The position numbers were made by a program, and so were the translations under genes. Below are positions 40,173-51,028 of a stretch of 64,000 bases of DNA, one piece after another. The notes under the pieces are model-generated. The model made no database searches. It was not told the origin of the DNA and saw only the letters and a list, made by a program, of their open reading frames with translations. Within the stretch, counting starts at the first letter, position 1. Each line of letters starts with the position of its first letter. This DNA comes from Hyaloraphidium curvatum (lineage: Eukaryota > Monoblepharomycota > Hyaloraphidiomycetes > Hyaloraphidiales > Hyaloraphidiaceae), in contig JAIVFI010000032.1 in NCBI GenBank assembly GCA_025558095.1, forward strand, positions 310,001-374,000, read 5' to 3'.

Positions 40173-41241
40173 ATGACCCTGAACACCTCGCCGCCGCCGC
40201 TCCACCCGCGTGCCGAGGCCGCCGACGAGAGCACCGCCGGCTGCCCCGCGTGCCCGGGCTGCGCGGCGCCGCTGCTTCCCTCCGCCGAGCCGTCGACCGC
40301 CTGCGAGTGCCGCACCGTCCGCTGCCGTGCCTGCGCCGAAGCCCTCTTCGCCGACCCCGCCGCGTGCCCCGACTGCGGAAAGGCGCCCGCCGGCCCGCGC
40401 GGGGTCGTCGGCATCGAGGCGTTCCCGGAGATCCACCGCGCGCTGCTCGCCGCCAAGTTCGACTGCGTCTGCGGCACCCCGCTCGCCATGGCCGCCGCCG
40501 AGGAGCACTACAAGACGTGCGAGGCCCTGTGCTGCCAGCACTGCGGCTTCGCCCAGGCCAACCCGGAGGAGCTCGCGGTGAGTCAGCGATCGCACCTGCT
40601 CCGATCGCGGGCCCTGACGGTGGCCTATCCTCACCGCGTAGAACCACGTTGAGGTCCATTGCACCAAGAGGATCATCATCTGCGAGAACGGCTGCGGCGC
40701 GGAGGTGCCCGCCGGCAAGCTCGAGGCGCACTTCCTCGCGTGCACCAAGCGCCTCGTACCCTGCGGATTCGCTGCGTGCGACTACATGGTGGGCATCGTC
40801 TGCTTGCGATCATTCTCAACAAAATGCCAACCTCTGCATTGTCTTCCAACAGGGTTCGTTCGATGCCATGCCCCAGCACGAGCAGACATGCGCCTTCAGG
40901 ACCTCGGGCACCGCCGACCCCAACTTCCTACTGCACGACGCCACCAAGGCCCACTCGAAGTCCTTCTCGACCTCCTCCAGCATGCCTCAACAGGTCGGTG
41001 TGGGTGGTTTCCCGTTCCTAGGCACCGATCTGACCGATCTTGGTTTGCTGTCCCAGGAACCCAACCAGCGCAAGCATCCGGCCAGGAACGTCAGCTTCTT
41101 CGGCGTCAGCGTGAGCCAGCACTGCACCGCTCCCACGTTTTGGTTGGTGACCCTGTCCTCCTCCCTCAGTCCCCCAGGCGCGTGCAGGAGCCCGCCAAGG
41201 ACGGACCGGGTGTCGCCTTCCAAGAGGCCACCACCCTCTGA
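40173..41241 (+). CDS. RING/TRAF-type zinc-finger protein
   Basis: A 272-aa protein in five exons: 40173-40577, 40642-40788, 40853-40993, 41057-41110, 41170-41241. The N-terminus carries a degenerate RING-like Cys cluster (CPACPGC, CECRTVRCRAC, CPDCG). Two or more TRAF-type fingers follow, with repeats of C-x(2-5)-C-x(11-12)-H-x(3-5)-C (CQHCGFAQANPEELANHVEVHC; CENGCGAEVPAGKLEAHFLAC). The first join falls inside a finger and preserves the His-Cys spacing. No MATH/TRAF-C domain is present. The C-terminus is short and Ser/Arg-rich. The last exon's acceptor (CTCAG at 41169) was chosen because it gives an in-frame stop at 41241. It is probably an E3-ligase-like or scaffold protein. Confidence 0.75.
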
Positions 41242-41528
41242 GCTGGCCCCCGGCGTAGATCAGAAGCACACGAGCATGGGCGACAATGGAGAGTGAGGTT
41301 AGACAGAGATCGGATATCGCTGTATTTGTAGATCATCAATCCGTCCGTCTGCATCGCGCGGACTGTTCGTGTGGACCCTGAACTTCTGATGGCTGGGGTC
41401 CAAGTCAACTTCTTTCCTGACGCCCGAAGACAGTCTGGCCCCGAAATCTTTCGTTGTCCCATTTCCGATTTTGTTCCCACGGACGGGATTCCGCGGAGCT
41501 TCTTGCCGCATGCGCCCTTGCCGACGCG

Positions 41529-43065
41529 ATGGCGCGGCCGCACAGTTTCCACCTCCATTCCGACGTGGTGGATTTCGACACGGACCCCCAAACCTACCGA
41601 AAAGTCATCCTGGGCGACGGAGGGTTTGCCGTCGTGTACCGGGGCAGGTATTGCCGGGACACGCCCGTGGCCATCAAGGTGCTCAAGAGCCAAGACCAGC
41701 AGGGCCAGTATGAACGGCTCCGCGTGAAGCTGGTCCATGAGGTCGAGAAGTGGCAGGGTCTGACGCACGGGAATAGTGCGTGTTTCGACTCCGCGTTCCG
41801 ACCGAATTTAACAGGACGCGTCTCGCGCAGTTCTCCAGTTCCATGGCTACATCACGGAACCGCTGGCCATGGTTGCCGAAATCGCCGATGGAGGAGACCT
41901 GCGTCAGCTGCTGAACCGGGCGATTCAACAGCCGGGACTGCTGGACAGGGACGGACCCCGCATCTTGCTGCAGATTGCGAAGGGCATGTCCTACCTCCAC
42001 TCGCGGGACGTCCTGCACTGCGATCTGAAGCCAGAGAATGTCGTGATCTCCGGGGACGTGTGCAGAGTTTCTGATTTTGGGCTGGCGGCTGTGCGCGATG
42101 CCATGGGGACCGAAGGGGGCATCCCGCTTGGGGGGACACTCGGATACATTGCCCCGGAAGTGTTCGCCAACCCGCCGATTCGGAATAAGCTGAGCGATGT
42201 CTGGAGCTACGGTGTTATCGCATTCGAGGTATTCTCCGAGACCCACTCCGCCGCGAACTGGGACAGGGACAGGCGCCCGCGCCCCTACAGAGTCGACGAT
42301 CGTTCATGGAACTTGATCAGCAGCTGTACCAACCCCCTGTACCACGAGCGGAACCACTTCTGGAAGATCGTGGACATCCTCACTCTCAACAACGAATGGA
42401 GAGTGGATGGCAGGCCGCTCCAGTGCACGGCCATCGACGGCAGCGCAAGAGCGCCAGCAGGGAGCACTGATTTCGAGGCCACTTTGTCGCGCAGCTTTGT
42501 AGATCTTCCCAGCTCCCTGGACTTAAACTCTTCACCGAGCGAACCTAGGCCGGATGGGGCCGGACGGCACCTCGATAGCGCGGTTACCCCGGACGTGGAC
42601 GATTTGCTCCGTCGCGGCCTCGCGCTTGAGAACGGCGATGGGGTCCCCAGGAACCTCGAAGCAGCAGTCAGCCTCTTTCGCCAAGCCGCTGATCTTAGCG
42701 ACCCGCGGGGCCAGTTTGCCGTCGGGTGGGCGTGCGAGAGCGGCAGAGGCGCAGAAAAGGATCTCGCCGAGGCTTTTTCGTGGTACCGCAAGGCCGCGGA
42801 GAAGGGCCACATAGACGCGTGTGTCCACCTGGGTTGGTGCTACGAGTTTGCAAAGGGCACTGCTGCGGACGTGGACGAGGCTGTGAGGTGGTACCGGATC
42901 GCGGCTGAGCGTGGCGAGCCGAGGGCGCAGTACGCTCTTGGTTGGGCTCACAAGACGGGTCGTGGCGCTGCAAAAGACGACAGTTTGGCATTTGCATGGT
43001 TCAAGAAAGCGGCGGACCAGGGTCATGAGGATGCCTCGAACATGCTCGCTGCGGCAACGACGTGA
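41529..43065 (+). CDS. Protein kinase-Sel1 repeat fusion
   Basis: A 493-aa protein, exons 41529-41775 and 41831-43065. The join rebuilds LTHGNILQFHGYITEPLAMVAEIADGGDL, a classical kinase beta4-alphaD region. Motifs are the glycine loop GDGGFAVVYRG, AIK lysine (PVAIKVLK), catalytic loop LHCDLKPEN (HCD at 145-147 in place of HRD), DFG and APE. All catalytic residues are retained, so activity is expected despite Arg to Cys in the HRD. Residues ~345-490 contain four Sel1-like repeats (for example EAVSLFRQAADLSDPRGQF and EAFSWYRKAAEKGHIDACVHLG). Sel1 arrays act as protein-binding solenoids. The combination is common in Mucoromycota/chytrid-like and amoebal genomes, and the pathway is unknown. Confidence 0.88.
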
Positions 43066-43111
43066 TGTTGCTACTTGCTCTCTCCAACATGTTCGAACTC
43101 GAACGGTCAGA

Positions 43112-44576
43112 TCATCCCACCAGTGCCCTCCACGTCCCCGCGATGCCGCCCAGCGCCGCCAGCAAGCCGCAAGTTCCAACCAGAACCTTCTCCACCATCC
43201 CAATCCGGCCGCCAAACAGCGTCAGGTAGCATGTGCAAGAAAGACGACTGCGGTGGCGGAGCCGAAGGCCGATCCGAGGAGCACCGAGGCGCGCTGGAAG
43301 CCCGGGAAAAGCAAGGCGACGGTGATCACGAGGAGCATGAGGGATGTGCGGAGGAAGATGCGGGTGTCCGGGATTGGGAGGGGCGGAGCGGGGCGGGGAT
43401 CGGGAGAGGCTTCTGGCCGATCGCCGTCGGAAGCAGGCTGGGCTGCCTCTTCTTCGTCTTCGACGTCCGTCAGGAGAGGCACGTAGCTGTCCGTGTCCGT
43501 TCCACCTCTCGGCGCCGCCGGCCGCCCGCTCGGGCTGCCCTCAGCTGGGAGGCGGGGCGACGCCTCGAACACCCGCACCACCCTTCCTTCCAGCGCCCTC
43601 GCCACCGGCTCCGCCACGATCCCAATCTTGCTTAGCGGATTCGCCACGAACAACCCCACGCAGAGCTTCACGATCCACTTTGGGTATCGCGGCAGCGCGG
43701 CCAGGTTCGCCGTGATCTCGGGCATCGCCCACCTGCCGAACATCAGGTACCCCGCGCCCGAGAACGAGAGGTAGAACAAGAGCACGGAGAGGTAGGCGGC
43801 GCTGACGGCGTTGGGGAGGAGGGAAGGACGACGCATGTCCCGCGCGAGAGAGGGAAATACGATGTGCGAAGCGGCCGACATGACGAAAATGCCGAAGGAT
43901 GATGGGAGGTGCGTAATCCACTTGTCTGCAAAGAGTTGCGTGGGCGACGGGTGGAGAATGGAGCCGGTCGGGCCGTCTGGAGATGGTGGGGCGTCCAGGG
44001 GGAGGAAACCACATCCGAAGAGCGCCCCAACGAGAATTGCGATGGACACGATTCCTTCAAGACATTAGTCGTAAGCTAGGAAATGGCCAGCTTTCGACTT
44101 TTCTCACCGGTGATGCTCACAAAGCTCAGCCATCGCAGCTTGCCGAAGCAACCTAGAGGAACCGCCACCGCTGCAACCGCCAAATGAGCCCTGCCTCCCT
44201 CCCAAATGGGCGACAGCTCCCTCAGCGAGTCGACGCAGAGAATCACGTAGGTGACGGCCACGAGGAAGAGGTTAGAGAGCACCACGCCCCCGACGATCCT
44301 CTGGCCGGCCTCGCCAAAGGCAGCCCTTCCGATCCCGGCGTACGACTCAGGCTTCTTCCCCTCAACATCCTCGTGTTCCAGGCACCGAGCCAGCAGGCAG
44401 GCGGTCCAATATGCCGCACCGCACGCCGAGCAGACGAGGACCGCTCCTGGGACCCAGCCGACGAGGGAAAGCGCCCGGGGAAGCGCGAGTAGGCCCATCC
44501 CGATGAGCATGTTGATTGCATTGAGGAAGGTATGGAGGGAGGTCGAGGAGTGGGGCTGAGGGGGTTCGGCGGGCAT
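43112..44576 (-). pseudogene. Amino-acid transporter (AAAP/SLC38-like) with apparent frameshift
   Basis: Multi-pass amino-acid/auxin permease-type transporter. Exon 1 is 44576-44108 (start MPAEPPQPHSS) and exon 2 starts at 44054. The join gives FVSITGIVSIAILVGALFG. The first membrane helix, NAINMLIGMGLLALPRAL, carries the family's G-x-G-L-L-x-L-P. A long acidic loop (TDVEDEEEAA) interrupts the later helices. Near 43233 the frame reads AVVFLAHAT-stop, while the frame two bases over continues CTCYLTLFGGRIGMVEKV to a stop at 43112, matching the family's last helices. One missing base inside the codon after VVF, an unusual 62-nt intron (43185-43246) or an assembly error could explain this. If the frame is really broken, the protein lacks its last helix. 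Confidence 0.7.
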
Positions 44577-44720
44577 CTTTGTACGGAAAGGGCGATGACG
44601 TGGACGCACAGCTGACTGTGGACGGTCGATCGTCTGATCTCTGAACCGGTCTGGCAAAATCACGATAGACAAGTAGTGCTCGAGAGGCCCAAATCAAACA
44701 TAGTCCTAACTCTGGGTCCA

Positions 44721-45621
44721 TTAAACTGTTAGGTTCCCTTCACTGGCCTCTACGCTCTCCCGGTACTTGATGAAGGAGCGGTTAGCCTCGATCTCGTTCA
44801 GCTCCCCTCCCAGGGCTTTTGGCAGGTGCTTTGCGTCCGGATACAGCGAAGCAACTTCGCCCTTGGCCACGAACGAGACCCGTGACGCGAAATCTTCGGA
44901 CATCATTGGTCTAATCAGCTTCCATACCGCGCCTGATGATCGATAACCGAGATTAGCTTGGCCAGATCGAAGACTGCTGAAAATAATGCCTACCAAACCA
45001 CGACGGCGCATTGTACATGATGAACTGGCGCACCCGGGTTGGATACTTGCCTTGGATGATGGCGAAGAACTGCAGGTTGGTCAGCTTTTGCGCCAATCTC
45101 TCCCCCGAGCGGCCTACCTGAGAGGCATAGGCGACACCAAAGTTCGACCAGCCCCAATCCGTCAGGTCCGCGGTGAAGCTGATGCCGTCGGTGGCGGCCG
45201 CCTCCTCCTCATTGATCGCCTTTAGGAGGTAGACGAGTGACCTCAGGAGCTCGTCCAGAGAGTCCTTGCCGGGGCGGAACCGCGCAGGGCGCATGTACAG
45301 ATTCCTCAGGCCCGATGCGGTGCGGCCGCCCGTGTAGATAAGAGTGTCGGTTTCGAGCTGCCTCTTGACGCTCGCCAGCGACAGCTTTCCGAGGTCGAGC
45401 TTCGTGGTGAGCTGGGCAAGGCCTTCCGCTGCCTTGCTGGCGGCGGGAACGTCGCCGTTGGCCGCGCGGAGGAGGGCGAGGAGCGAGGCATCGTCCGGCG
45501 GCCCGCTGATCTTCGACCGGAGCTCGTCGAGCACCGCCGCATTCTCCCTGATCTGCTCCGCGAGAGGGCGCTGCGGAGGAGGTCCCACGGTCCAGTCGAT
45601 AATGTCGAGCAGCGCGGGCAT
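44721..45621 (-). CDS. CRAL-TRIO (Sec14-like) lipid-binding protein
   Basis: A 279-aa protein. Exon 1 is 45621-44994 and exon 2 is 44932-44721. The join rebuilds NAPSWFGAVWKLIRPMM, the core CRAL-TRIO signature (iiNaP-x-F-x-x-x-w). The domain also shows the KYPTRVRQFIMYNAP strand, VSFVAKGEVASLYPDA and the gate-like HLPKALGGEL (LP-x-x-x-GG). Family members exchange phosphatidylinositol, phosphatidylcholine, tocopherol or similar lipids. An in-frame ATG at 45720 would add 33 residues, and the start at 45621 (MPALLDIIDW) is preferred but not certain. It is divergent from the AMP-forming ligase at 46084. Confidence 0.85.
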
Positions 45622-45721
45622 TATGAGCGGGCCTGAGCACGACGACGCAACTCGAATCGGGAGCAAAGGTTGGTGTGCGGTGGGATCGGCGCGCGAAGTC
45701 AGCTGGGGATGTTGCGCCATT

Positions 45722-46083
45722 TTGCCGCCCGCTTGTTACGCCATTTCCCCCTGCGGGTGCCCTTGCGCTTAAAGAAGTGAGATAAGACGGCGACAGTCAA
45801 AATCAGGGCAATGGTTCCGAAAGTGAGCTCGCAAGGAACGGCGGTCAGGAAACACAGGAGGTAAGTGACGCACCTACCTCCCTGTTGACATTGATCTTCC
45901 CAACGCCGTGCATTGAAAGCCGGGGAGGCAGGTTCTGTGTATGCTGTGCGGTAGGGAGAGAATCAGTATAGCAGCTAGGTCGAAGCGGGAAGAGGGGGCG
46001 AATGATGGCGGGGCAAGGCTTGGCCACCGGGTGGGCCATCCCAGGCACTTCCTTGTCGAACGCTGCACGACCGAGAAACAGAC
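45722..46083. other. Divergent intergenic region, CRAL-TRIO / AMP ligase
   Basis: A ~360-bp spacer between outward-facing genes, probably holding both promoters. I see no conserved frame, RNA gene or recognisable operator. Confidence 0.35.
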
Positions 46084-48655
46084 ATGGACGTCGGCCTGAC
46101 GTCCGAGGCTCTTCCTCCGACGTCGGAGCTGCCGACGGTTCACGAGCTTGTCGACCGTGTTGCTCTAGCCAATCCGAGCTACCCCGCTCTGGCGACGGTC
46201 CGCAACACGGTGTCTCTGGAAGCGTCGTACCTCGAGACGACGACATGGGGCGACCTGGTTGCCATTTCAAAGCGGGCTGCCTACTATCTGACAGCGCCGG
46301 AGTACGGGATCGGGCTCAAGCGGGGGTAAGAGGAGTCCCTCCGCAGCTGGGAGACATCTCACGGAATCCTCTTTTCGCACGCCATCTCCGCCGATGGACG
46401 CGACGAACCTCGCCCAATCGTCTTTGCCGATGCCACTCGTGTCTCGGGACGCGTCGAACCTTGCCGGATGTCGTTCTCGCGTTCCACCAACGGCCATAAA
46501 GCTCGACGGTCGCGCTCTGGGCCTCGAATCGCGCCGATACCTGGATGGCTTCCTTCCTCGCGTGTTCCCGGATCGGCGCCCTCGTCGTCAACTTGAACCC
46601 GCGGTTCCGTGAGGCCGAAATGGAGCACTTCCTCCGGACCGCCGATCCCGACCTGATCATCCTGGAGGACGGCCTCCTCGGCGTGGACTACCTCCGGATG
46701 GCGATCGAATGCGCGCCCACGGGCGGCAAGATGGCCGTCCTTAACCTCGGGAGCTCGAAAGGGGCTGTTCCCGAGGTTCGGGGGAGGGTGAAGAAGGTGG
46801 CCTCCCTGCCCCCCGGCTTCTCTTTCGACTGCCCCGATCCGGTGCCCGAGCTGCCTCCGGAATGTCGGGGTCAGGTCGATTCGCCGCTGGTCTGCTTCTC
46901 GACTTCGGGCACCACCGGTCCCAGCAAGCTCGCCATGCACACGCACCGGTCGGTGGTGCGGATGGCGGTCGACATCAGCTTCAACTGGGACATGCGGCCG
47001 GCAAAGGGGACCATGATGGAAGGGAAGCAGCGGTATGGGAAGGTCCTGGATTGGGGTGGCAGGAAGGAAGTGATGGAGCTGGACACGGGAGAGCCCACAT
47101 TTGAGAACCGGATCCGCGACGTCTCCCTTGTCTGCGTTCCTTACTGCGGAGGTGAGCCAGATGACGATCTGCAAGGAAGAAGGCTCATTTTGTTTCCAAA
47201 GCTTTTGGCTTCCACTCCGTCTTTTCCATGCTGATCGGCGCCGGCGGCACGGTCCTCATCCTAGATGGCGTGAGTTTTTGGAGCTGCAAGTTCTCATCCC
47301 CTGACGTGTTTTCCGCAAGTACAACCCCGACATCGCCGCCTACTACCTCCACAACTACTGCCCCCTCCCCATCCCCGACCCCCCCGCGCACCTCCGCGGC
47401 GCGACCCACGTCGGCCTGCCCGACGCCGTACACGCGGACCTGCTCGCCCGCGCGCACCTGTATGGTCGCGTGCCCTCGTCCCCGGGTGAGGTCGTCCCGT
47501 ATCCGGAGCGGCCGTACAAGAGGTGGCGCTACGCGCTCTCGAGCAACTTTGCGAACATCTGCAGGGAGGTGATCAGGAAGGCGCAGGCCGTGGTGCCGCA
47601 CATGTTCATGACCCAGTCGTACGGTGGGTCGGATCGCCGTGGGTTCGGGTTGCCGTGCTGATGTCCGGGGCAGGGATGAGCGAGTCCATGGCCAGCCTCG
47701 GCACATGGCCCCGCAGGCCGTACATGGAGCGGGTCGGCGGGGTGTGGACCCAGACGAGGGTGCCCGACGCGGAGGAGACGGGCCGGGCGGGCGGGTTCCT
47801 CAACAACGTGCTGGAGATGGACATCCGGGTCGTGGATCCGGATTCGGGCAAAGGTAGCTGCCAGCGAATCATGGCCCGTTTCAGCGCGGCTGATGGAAGC
47901 CCAATGGCAGCCCAACCCCCCGGACGGGACACTCCCGGGGAGATCCACCTACGCGGACCGCAGGTGCACGCGGGCTACCTCAACAACCCCGAGGCGACGG
48001 CCAAGAGCATCGTGCCAGCGGAGCAGGGCGATCCAGACCGGCGGCCGTGGTTCAAGACGGGGGACTTTGGCTACATTGCGGGGGGCGGCAAGGCCGACGG
48101 GTTCGCGTTCCTGAACAGGCTCGGGGACAGCTTGAGGCTCAGGGGTTTCTTGACGAATCCGGGTACGTCTGCGCTCGGAACGATGATCGGTTTCCCTGAC
48201 TGATCTCTTTGGCCCAGGTGAAATCGAAGACCTAATCAAGACCCACCCCGCGATCGTCGAGGCCCAGGTCGTCGGCTGCCAGCCGACCGTGACCGTCGGC
48301 GGCATCGTCCAGGACGCCGCGGGCACAGGCGACGTCCCCGTCGCCTTCGTGATCTTGCGTGAGGAGCTGAGGAAGGCGGCGGAGGAGGAGCGGGTCAAGA
48401 AGGAGGTCATCGCGCTCTGCAGGGAGAAGCTGGCGAACTACAAGGTTCCTGGTGAGTCGCTCCCCTTATCGGCTGCGAGTCCCTCTCTGAACCTGTGCAG
48501 CCGAAGTGTTCTATGTCACCGAGTACCCGGTCACCGTAGCAGCTAACGGTGTCAAGATTCAAAAGCACCGCCTGCGCGAGATGGCCCGGGAGCGTGGCGT
48601 GACGTTGACTCGCGGCCAAGGCCCGAGCGGTGCCAAGGTCGAAGCCAGGCTGTGA
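46084..48655 (+). CDS. AMP-forming acyl-CoA ligase (ANL superfamily)
   Basis: Adenylate-forming enzyme, 694 aa, eight exons: 46084-46325, 46502-47151, 47202-47269, 47320-47623, 47674-47853, 47911-48162, 48218-48451, 48501-48655. Joins restore GLKRGSTVALWASNRADTW, CGAFGFHSVFSMLIGAG, QSYGMSESMAS (the A5 YGxTE motif, Thr to Ser) and PGEIEDLIKTHPAIVEAQVVG. The AMP-binding P-loop reads CFSTSGTTGPSKLAMHTH, WFKTGDFGY gives the GD motif, and the C-terminal lysine motif is NGVKIQKHRLRE. It would activate a fatty or aromatic acid to acyl-AMP and then acyl-CoA. An insertion of ~45 residues follows the P-loop. The first intron (176 nt) is unusually long for this genome. Substrate is not inferable. Confidence 0.88.
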
Positions 48656-48889
48656 AACACTGTACGACATGGAGGTGGAGCTCAATTCATCGTTTGCTAT
48701 GTTACGAAAGACAGCATGCCCATCGTCGTCCTCTCTGCTCCGTCTGAAGAGCTGTTTTCGCCTCGAGATTCGGAGGCTCTTGGTTGGGTCAAAAGCCGCC
48801 CGCGCGCGACCTGTCGCCCATTGTTTGCCCACGAATCCCGGAGCGCTTGTGCCCTCCCGCGCCGTGCTCCCGCCGTTCCCGCACCGCCA

Positions 48890-50784
48890 ATGGTTGCGAC
48901 GGCCCCGGACATGGCAGCGACGCCGGTCGTGTCGCCGCCCGACGCGGCCAAGGACGGGAAGGACGGCTTCGACTACGAGGAGATTCTCAAGAGCCCGCTG
49001 ACGCCCGCGGCCGCCGAGGCCAACAAGGCGAAGACGGGATTCTGGACAAAACGGCGAGCAATCGTCGCCGGTGTTGTCGGTGGGGACCGCGGGGCGCGGG
49101 GCGCGAACCGTCCTCAGTTGCGTCCACCGCAGGCGCGCTTGTGCTGGCCGGCGTCGGTGCCGCGCTCGGAATCCTCCTCGCGCCCAAGCAGGCCGCTTCC
49201 CCGGCGCAGCCGGATATCGTCGGCTCCCCCGCGTCCGGCTCGGCCTCCCCCGCCGCGGGCTCCGGCTCGACCCCGCCGGCCGCGACACCCGCACAGCCGC
49301 CGGCGCCGCCCGCCCCCGCCTACCGCACGGGCCGCGCGGCACCGAAGAACTGCTCGCTCTCGCCGCTCACGGACCGGGTCACGCCGCCCGGCACTAACCG
49401 CCTGGAGCCGCCGTCCGCCTCGGCGCCGTACATCGGCTTCTCGCTCGAATGGGGCTGGGACCGGCCCGTGCGGCTGATCAGGAGGCTGGACGGCGCCCCG
49501 GCCATCATCGGCGCCTTCCTGCAGTCATACAGCCCGACGACCTGGGACCAGGACGCGTTCGACCTCTACGTCGGGGCCGCGATCAACATGACGAAGGAGG
49601 GCGACGCCGGACTGGTGAACCCCATCCTCAACCTGGCCCTCATGCCCGCGTATGAGCTGGACAAGCTCTCCGCCGAGACCATGACGGGCTGGGCAAAGCA
49701 GTTTGCGAGGGTTAACTGTTGGTGGATCGTCATGCGCGGCGGCCTTCCTCATTCTGATGGCTTGGTCCGCAGACCAGCTCGGCGTGCCGATCATGCTTCG
49801 CTTTGCGCACGAATTTAACGGCAACTGGTCAGTGGCCTTTTTTCGGTCTCGGCGCTCGTCATTGACGGGTCGCCTACTACGCTGCACAGGAACGAGTATG
49901 CTCAGAAGCCGGAGCAGTTCATCCGCAAGTGGCGCGAGTTCACGGGCATCGTGCGCGCTCACACCAACTTGACCGCCATGGTCTGGGCCCCTGTGAGCGT
50001 CACTCCATGCGTCTTTTCGGACTGCTCTCACCGCCTTGCAGAACGTCGCCGTCGGCTACCCCTACGGCTCGTCCCAGTTCTCGGCCAACCCCGGCACCCC
50101 CGACTTTGTCGCCCTGGACACCAACCAGGACGGCAAGGTGGACCAGCTCGACGACCCCTACTCCCCGTACTGGCCCGGCGCCGAGTTCGTCGACTGGGTG
50201 GCCGCCTCGATCTACTGGTTCGGCGGGCGCTGGCCCGAGGTGTTCAACAGCCCGCCCCCGGCGGGGTATCTCTCCACCACCATCCACGGCAACTCGACCG
50301 AGAGCGAAAACTACGGCCAGCCGGCGTGGGACTTCCACGAGATGTTCGCCCGTCGCTACAACAAGCCCATGATGATCCCCGAGTCGGGCGTGTCGTTCTA
50401 CTCCAGCAACAAGAGCGGGCCCGTGCCGGCAAACGAGGGCGAGCTGGCCATCAAGCAGGCCTGGTGGAGGCAGACATACAACGCGACCTTCTTCAAGGAG
50501 TTCCCGCTGCTCAAGGGGGTCACGCATTTTGAGGAGGCCAAATTGGAGGAGCGCGGCAACGTGGGCATCCCGGGTGCCTCCTTCGGAAGATCACGCTGAC
50601 CCGCTCCGTACCGCAGGTCACTTACCTGATCACCATGGAGCCGCAGATCCGCGATGCCTTCCTCAAGGACCTGCAGACCAACCCCGTGACGTGGGCCAGC
50701 GACGTGCTGCAGTGGGAATGCGACGGGAGGGTCTCCAAGGCTCCGCCCAAGGTCCAGAAGAGGGTGCTCAGGAGCGAGCTGTGA
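48890..50784 (+). CDS. Membrane-anchored GH26 beta-mannanase-like hydrolase
   Basis: A 539-aa type II membrane glycoside hydrolase. Exons: 48890-49079, 49133-49717, 49773-49827, 49890-49992, 50042-50560, 50617-50784. A cytosolic tail with an acidic patch is followed by one hydrophobic anchor (IVAGVVGALVLAGVGAALGILL), then a Ser/Pro/Ala-rich stalk and the catalytic domain. The GH26 acid/base motif is RFAHEFNGNW (Glu272), WAPNVAVGYPYG follows strand 5, and the nucleophile is in MIPESGVSFY (Glu425). Family enzymes cleave beta-1,4-mannan or related beta-glucans. Anchoring in the secretory pathway or at the surface suggests wall remodelling rather than free secretion. Start at 48890 was chosen over a later in-frame ATG at 48911. 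Confidence 0.87.
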
Positions 50785-50795
50785 AGGGTGAGGGG

Positions 50796-50861
50796 CGAGG
50801 AGGGGCACATTCCATATTGAGCGGCCTTCGAGGAGGGGCACATTCCATATTGAGCGGCCTT
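50796..50861. repeat. 33-bp tandem duplication, two copies
   Basis: Two perfect adjacent copies of a 33-nt unit (50796-50828 and 50829-50861), each containing CACATTCCATATTGAGCGG. It lies just after the GH26 stop codon, in the 3' untranslated region or intergenic spacer, and may be recent. Confidence 0.9.
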
Positions 50862-51028
50862 ATCAGGTATTGCCGCAATACATACGATGATGAAGACTTG
50901 ATTGCGGCTGGTCTCGCCTCGACGAAAGTGACGCCTTCGCTACCGCCTGCACTGTGGCGCGCCGATCGGCGGACCCACTGCCGATCCGCAATCTGTTTCC
51001 CGCCGCTGCACGCGTCGCATCGTCCGCA

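Noticed and set aside
46326-46501. Coding exon inside the first intron of the AMP-forming ligase (a segment reads DVVLAFHQRP)
   Set aside because: No acceptor precedes it in a usable position, and joining 46325 to 46502 restores GLKRGSTVALWASNRADTW in the family's pattern.
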